Positions 7,739 to 10,505 of a stretch of DNA of 10,505 nt are shown in pieces (within the stretch, counting starts at the first letter, position 1; the number at the start of each line of letters is the position of its first letter). The translations under genes and the position numbers were made by a program. The DNA lies in NCBI GenBank assembly GCA_017550055.1, contig JAFYMM010000321.1, positions 1-10,505 of the forward strand, given 5' to 3'. The notes below the pieces were generated by a model. That model did no database searches, had not been told where the DNA came from, and saw nothing but the letters and a program-made list of their open reading frames with translations. This DNA is from Paludibacteraceae bacterium (lineage in GTDB: Bacteria > Bacteroidota > Bacteroidia > Bacteroidales > Paludibacteraceae).

Positions 7739-7812
7739 TACTTAGAGTTACTTTATAAAAGAATTTGATTTGAGTTTTTTAGAGTTAAATTTTTTTATAT
7801 ATTTTTATGTAT

Positions 7813-7850
7813 AAATCGGTGAGGCTTTGGTGGCTTTGCCGATTTTTTTT
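7813..7850 (+). terminator. intrinsic terminator after the lipoprotein gene
   Basis: AAATCGG (7813-7819) pairs with CCGATTT (7839-7845) and continues into a run of eight T's (7843-7850). The 19-nt loop is large, so this is weaker than the other two terminators, but it sits 75 bp after the lipoprotein stop, where one is expected. Confidence 0.75.
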
Positions 7851-7862
7851 GTGGTGGTTTTG

Positions 7863-7900
7863 TTGCTTGAGCCTTGCTTGAACCTTGCTTGAGGGTTGCT
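7863..7900 (+). repeat. tandem direct repeat, 11-bp unit, about 3.5 copies
   Basis: TTGCTTGA recurs at 7863, 7874 and 7885, and TTGCT at 7896. The period is exactly 11 bp; three variable bases follow each core (GCC, ACC, GGG). One helical turn between copies would place all cores on the same face of the DNA, as in the direct-repeat sites of OmpR/PhoB-type regulators. The array is short enough to be a slippage product instead. Confidence 0.8.
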
Positions 7901-7968
7901 GTTGTGAAGGGGGTAGAAATATTAAATGATTTTATAGAAGAAGAGGTTAGGAAAATATTATAAGCCAC

Positions 7969-8005
7969 AAAAGTGAGAAAACGACATATTTTGTAAAAAG
8001 TGAGA
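7969..8005 (+). repeat. 10-bp direct repeat AAAAGTGAGA, two copies
   Basis: Identical copies at 7969-7978 and 7996-8005, 27 bp apart start to start, upstream of the helicase-like gene's promoter. They may be binding sites. In AT-rich DNA a chance pair is not excluded. Confidence 0.5.
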
Positions 8006-8030
8006 TATCTTAAGAAAGGCTATAATATAA

Positions 8031-8060
8031 ATATGTGAATGATAATATGGATACGTGAAT
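8031..8060 (+). repeat. 10-bp direct repeat ATAYGTGAAT, two copies
   Basis: ATATGTGAAT (8031-8040) and ATACGTGAAT (8051-8060) differ at one base and are 20 bp apart, about two helical turns. They share a GTGA core with the AAAAGTGAGA pair upstream. The second copy ends 53 bp before the -33 box of the next promoter. Confidence 0.45.
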
Positions 8061-8112
8061 AAAGAGGTTGTAAATAAAAGATTTATAGTTCTAGAAATAA
8101 ATTATTTAGGCA

Positions 8113-8144
8113 TTTGTATAGATAGAAAATAAAGATTAACTTTG
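8113..8144 (+). promoter_or_regulatory. sigma-ABfr-type promoter of the helicase-like gene
   Basis: TTTG at 8113-8116, a 20-bp spacer, then TAACTTTG at 8137-8144, a full match to the -7 consensus. The predicted start near 8150 leaves an untranslated leader of only about 20 bases before the ATG at 8172, so the gene is probably transcribed alone. Confidence 0.85.
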
Positions 8145-8171
8145 CAGAATAAATGATAAATAAAATTAAAT

Positions 8172-10085
8172 ATGAAAGAAAAAGAGGAAGTTTTTATCAG
8201 TGTTGATGCTTTTGATGAACCTATACCTGAAAGAAAAAAGCATAGAGTTGAGTGTGTTTACGTTTCGTCGGGTAGATATGCAAGTGATGTTCCTGAACTA
8301 CAAGAAAGCAAGAAATTGCCTACTGGTTTTATAAATAAAACTGAATGTGGAGTGGGGTTTACATCTTTTGCTATAGAAACTGAATTGTGTAATACTGTAA
8401 TAGCAATGCCAACAATTAAGCCAATTAGATTAAAACATTACAAATACAAGGATGGAAAGAATTCTCGCTATCCTTATGAAGTTTTAGCTGTTGAGGCTGG
8501 TGTTACAATTAATGACATCGATGATTTTATTACTAAATGCAAAAGGGAAAATCGTGCGTATAAGATTTTGACAACTTATGATAGTTTGCCTAAAATAACT
8601 AATCATCAGAAAGATTTTCATCTTGTAATTGATGAATGGCAAATAATCGTTTCATGGTCTGCTCTTAAATCTGAAAGTAAAGGGGTCAATAAAGATAATT
8701 ATCCAACAAGTGATGTGATAACTAATCTACTAGGTATTGCAGAAGAATATAAGGATAGTGTAACATTTATTACTGCGACACCAATTTCCTTAGATTATCT
8801 TGCGGGTAATTGGCTTGATGAGTTACATGTCCATACATTTCTTTGGGAAAACTATCCAAAATCTAAACCTATAATTGCTATTGAAAACTCAAATCCAATT
8901 CTCTTAGTTCGCGAAGCATTCATAAATAAAGTGGACCAACAAGGAGAAATAAAATTTGAGAATAATACATATAGAAAACTAATCATATATGTCAATTCTG
9001 TGTCTAGTATAGTTAATTTAGTCAATGGATTGCCAAATTCGCACCAAAAATGCGCAATAATGTGTGCTGATAGTATAGAGAATGACGAAAAAATCAAAGA
9101 TGTAATGCCTAGATTTTCAAACGAAAATATTGCAAATTTACCTATATTTACTTTCATTACATCAACAGGTTGGCAAGCACTTGACCTATACGACAAAGAT
9201 GCATTAAGTATTGTTATATCACTTTCATCTCAAACATATACTATAGTTGATACACAAGTGCAATTGAAACAAATTTTTGGTCGTCAAAGAGATGTAGCTA
9301 ATCCAAGCTATGGCACTGGTTTATTCATTTACAACAAACCATTCAAGTTACCTGATTTACAGGAAAACTTAAAAATAATAAATCAAAAAAAAGAGCAATA
9401 TCTTAACAATATAGAAATGCTCAATGAAATGTTAATGCTAGAGAATGATTATTTTCTAAATACATCTAAGACTTTTAGAGAATCAAGTGAATTTTGTACA
9501 TGGACTCACTATCGTAATCATAGTTTTGAATTAAATAAACAATATTATTTATCTTGCCTGTATGAAAATCAGGTAATACAAGGTAACTATGCTGATAAGG
9601 AGAAAGGCATAATTTTTTATAAAGAAGCAATATCATTTAATTCTAAATTAAAAAAAATAAAAACAGGAAACCTTGGATGGAGTAAAATAAGTACTAAATA
9701 TTTTAATTCTTTAAAAGATCAAGAAGAAGTTATATGGACAGAAGAAGAAAGATCTTGTAAAAACTATAAAATAATTGACATTTTATGTAGATGTTGCCCT
9801 AATCTTGTCGAACCACCAGCAACATGTAACCAAGCCAAATTGTTAATAAAAAATTCGCAAGATAATCTATTCAGAACATTATTTAAACAAAAAATACGTA
9901 GTGGAACAGAACATAATGCAACAGATTGGGCTGAAATAGTAAATAATATAAAAATAGAAGTTGGATTGGAACCTAATTCTACAAATAGAAGTGTTGCGAA
10001 CGAACTTTACGCACTATTTTCAAAAACATCTGTTAGAAAACGCATTCTTGATGGTCGACCTATCTACGTTGTTATTTATAAATAA
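8172..10085 (+). CDS. SF2 helicase-like protein with atypical Walker A motif, function unknown
   Basis: A 637-aa cytoplasmic protein whose N-terminal two-thirds carry superfamily-2 helicase motifs in the right order. Motif I is abnormal: TGFINKTECGVGFTS (51-65) has no GKT/GKS, with its Lys (Lys56) four residues before the Gly-x-Gly. Motif Ia is NTVIAMPTIKP (74-84); motif II is VIDEWQ (152-157), a DExQ-type Walker B; motif III is FITATP (199-204); motif IV is KLIIYVNS (269-276); motif V is around TSTGWQALDLY (330-340); motif VI is QLKQIFGRQRD (364-374). A predicted coiled region (~395-425) follows. The C-terminal ~210 residues, including a Cys-rich CRCC (539-542), match nothing I know. The motif I form recalls helicase-like proteins of Bacteroidota mobile elements and loosely the herpes origin-binding helicase family; this is from memory. 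No nuclease, methylase, integrase or partner gene is adjacent. Codon use looks richer in A/T-ending codons (many ATA, AAA, AAT) than in malQ or the DUF4301 gene, hinting at acquisition. An ATPase or motor role is likely; the process served is unknown. Confidence 0.78.
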   Translation: MKEKEEVFISVDAFDEPIPERKKHRVECVYVSSGRYASDVPELQESKKLPTGFINKTECGVGFTSFAIETELCNTVIAMPTIKPIRLKHYKYKDGKNSRYPYEVLAVEAGVTINDIDDFITKCKRENRAYKILTTYDSLPKITNHQKDFHLVIDEWQIIVSWSALKSESKGVNKDNYPTSDVITNLLGIAEEYKDSVTFITATPISLDYLAGNWLDELHVHTFLWENYPKSKPIIAIENSNPILLVREAFINKVDQQGEIKFENNTYRKLIIYVNSVSSIVNLVNGLPNSHQKCAIMCADSIENDEKIKDVMPRFSNENIANLPIFTFITSTGWQALDLYDKDALSIVISLSSQTYTIVDTQVQLKQIFGRQRDVANPSYGTGLFIYNKPFKLPDLQENLKIINQKKEQYLNNIEMLNEMLMLENDYFLNTSKTFRESSEFCTWTHYRNHSFELNKQYYLSCLYENQVIQGNYADKEKGIIFYKEAISFNSKLKKIKTGNLGWSKISTKYFNSLKDQEEVIWTEEERSCKNYKIIDILCRCCPNLVEPPATCNQAKLLIKNSQDNLFRTLFKQKIRSGTEHNATDWAEIVNNIKIEVGLEPNSTNRSVANELYALFSKTSVRKRILDGRPIYVVIYK

Positions 10086-10120
10086 TCTATTTATGTCGTT
10101 ATAAATAAACTACTTACTCT

Positions 10121-10152
10121 ATTGTCTATGTCGCAAAAATTTCGTAACTTTG
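10121..10152 (+). promoter_or_regulatory. sigma-ABfr-type promoter of the last gene
   Basis: TAACTTTG at 10145-10152 is a full -7 match. The -33 position has ATTG (10121-10124) instead of TTTG, with a 20-bp spacer. The start would be near 10158, giving a leader of about 48 bases before the ATG at 10206. Confidence 0.75.
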
Positions 10153-10205
10153 TAGTAGATAAATGAGAATATTTTAACAACTTTAACAAACAAAATCTTA
10201 TTATT

Positions 10206-10505
10206 ATGGCGAAAATTGAAACTATTTCAGTAATTGAGGGTATCAGAGGAAAATTGGATGGTACCGAGAATCTTGTGTTTAGCAAGAGATATGGTCAAAC
10301 TTATGCTTGGGAAATGACTCCATCAACAAAAGAGTCTACTGCTGCACAACTCGCAGTACGTGAACGATTTGCTACTGCCGCAACTCCAGCATCAGCAGAC
10401 ATGGCAGACCCTGAGAAAAAAGAAGAAGGGAAAGAGGTTGCAATGGCATCAGACGGCAAATATAAAACCCCTCGTGGTGCTGCTTTTGCAAGCTATTACA
10501 ACAAA
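10206..10505 (+). CDS. small conserved Bacteroidales protein of unknown function; 3' end outside window
   Basis: The first 100 codons of a gene that runs off the window. It starts MAKIETISVIEGIRGKLDGT and continues with LVFSKRYGQTYAWEMTPS, a stretch beginning with STAAQLAVRERF, an Ala/Asp/Glu/Lys-rich linker (~65-80), and KYKTPRGAAFASYYNK. No signal peptide or membrane segment is present. The opening (MAK-E-I-VI-G-RGKL) followed by the T-AQLA--RF segment matches my memory of a family of short Bacteroidales proteins of about 100-130 aa with no known function, so little is probably missing. A good -7 promoter box lies 54-61 bp upstream and codon use is ordinary, so this is a real gene. It looks independent of the helicase-like gene before it. 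Confidence 0.8.
   Translation, partial: MAKIETISVIEGIRGKLDGTENLVFSKRYGQTYAWEMTPSTKESTAAQLAVRERFATAATPASADMADPEKKEEGKEVAMASDGKYKTPRGAAFASYYNK

Larger units (their letters stand above)
7851..8112. other. AT-rich non-coding leader with short direct repeats
   Basis: Together with the neighbouring terminator and promoter this makes about 430 bp without a gene (7739-8171). I see no credible reading frame on either strand and no tRNA-like fold. Three sets of short direct repeats are present: an 11-bp tandem array, a 10-bp pair AAAAGTGAGA and a 10-bp pair ATAYGTGAAT. Function is unknown; regulatory sites for the downstream helicase-like gene, or remnants of mobile DNA, are both possible. Confidence 0.6.

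Noticed and set aside
7863..8060. Direct repeats as a CRISPR array
   Set aside because: Units are 8-10 bp, with no 25-40 bp repeats, no regular spacers and no cas genes nearby.
8852..9196. 114-codon open frame on the minus strand
   Set aside because: Antisense to the helicase-like gene, spanning motifs IV and V; no promoter or homology that I can recognise.
8172..10085. Restriction or defence system helicase subunit
   Set aside because: No nuclease, methyltransferase or other partner gene is next to it in this window, and no nuclease motif is visible in the protein, so a specific defence system cannot be claimed.

Overview
The window looks like chromosomal DNA of a Bacteroidota bacterium, most likely order Bacteroidales. 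It is AT-rich, and most genes start without a purine-rich ribosome binding site. Three intergenic regions carry close matches to the Bacteroides sigma-ABfr promoter (TTTG, a gap of 19-20 bases, then TAnnTTTG). Several proteins belong to families I associate with Bacteroidales: a CBM20-GH77 amylomaltase, a DUF4301 protein, a ComEC without a metallo-beta-lactamase domain, and a DUF6567-like lipoprotein. I cannot name a genus.

All genes are on the plus strand. Positions 1-7006 are a compact housekeeping block. It holds the 3' part of malQ (4-alpha-glucanotransferase; its start lies before the window), a 270-aa exported protein of unknown function, a 502-aa DUF4301 protein whose motifs suggest a sugar-nucleotidyltransferase-like fold, and comEC, the DNA-uptake channel. 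comEC starts at a GTG inside the end of the DUF4301 gene. The block ends in a strong intrinsic terminator at 7006-7040.

Positions 7041-7357 encode no protein but hold a complete small-RNA transcription unit. A textbook promoter at 7055-7085 is overlapped by a 17-bp palindrome. It is followed by about 210 nt that fold into two small hairpins and a long interrupted rod, and then a terminator with eight T's at 7275-7303. A 6S-like (SsrS / Bacteroidales-1 type) RNA is the best guess, but this rests on architecture only. A small lipoprotein gene with an unusually good Shine-Dalgarno sequence follows and has its own terminator at 7813-7850.

Positions 7851-10085 look more accessory. About 320 bp of AT-rich non-coding DNA carries three families of short direct repeats and ends in a good promoter. 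It leads into a solitary 637-aa SF2 helicase-like protein with an abnormal nucleotide-binding motif (no GKT/GKS). Its motifs loosely recall origin-binding-type helicases, and its role is unknown. The window ends with another sigma-ABfr-like promoter and the first 100 codons of a small protein that resembles an uncharacterised Bacteroidales family.

The most interesting items are the structured RNA with its possible alternative pairings, the orphan helicase-like protein behind a repeat-rich leader, and the nucleotidyltransferase-like motifs in the DUF4301 protein.
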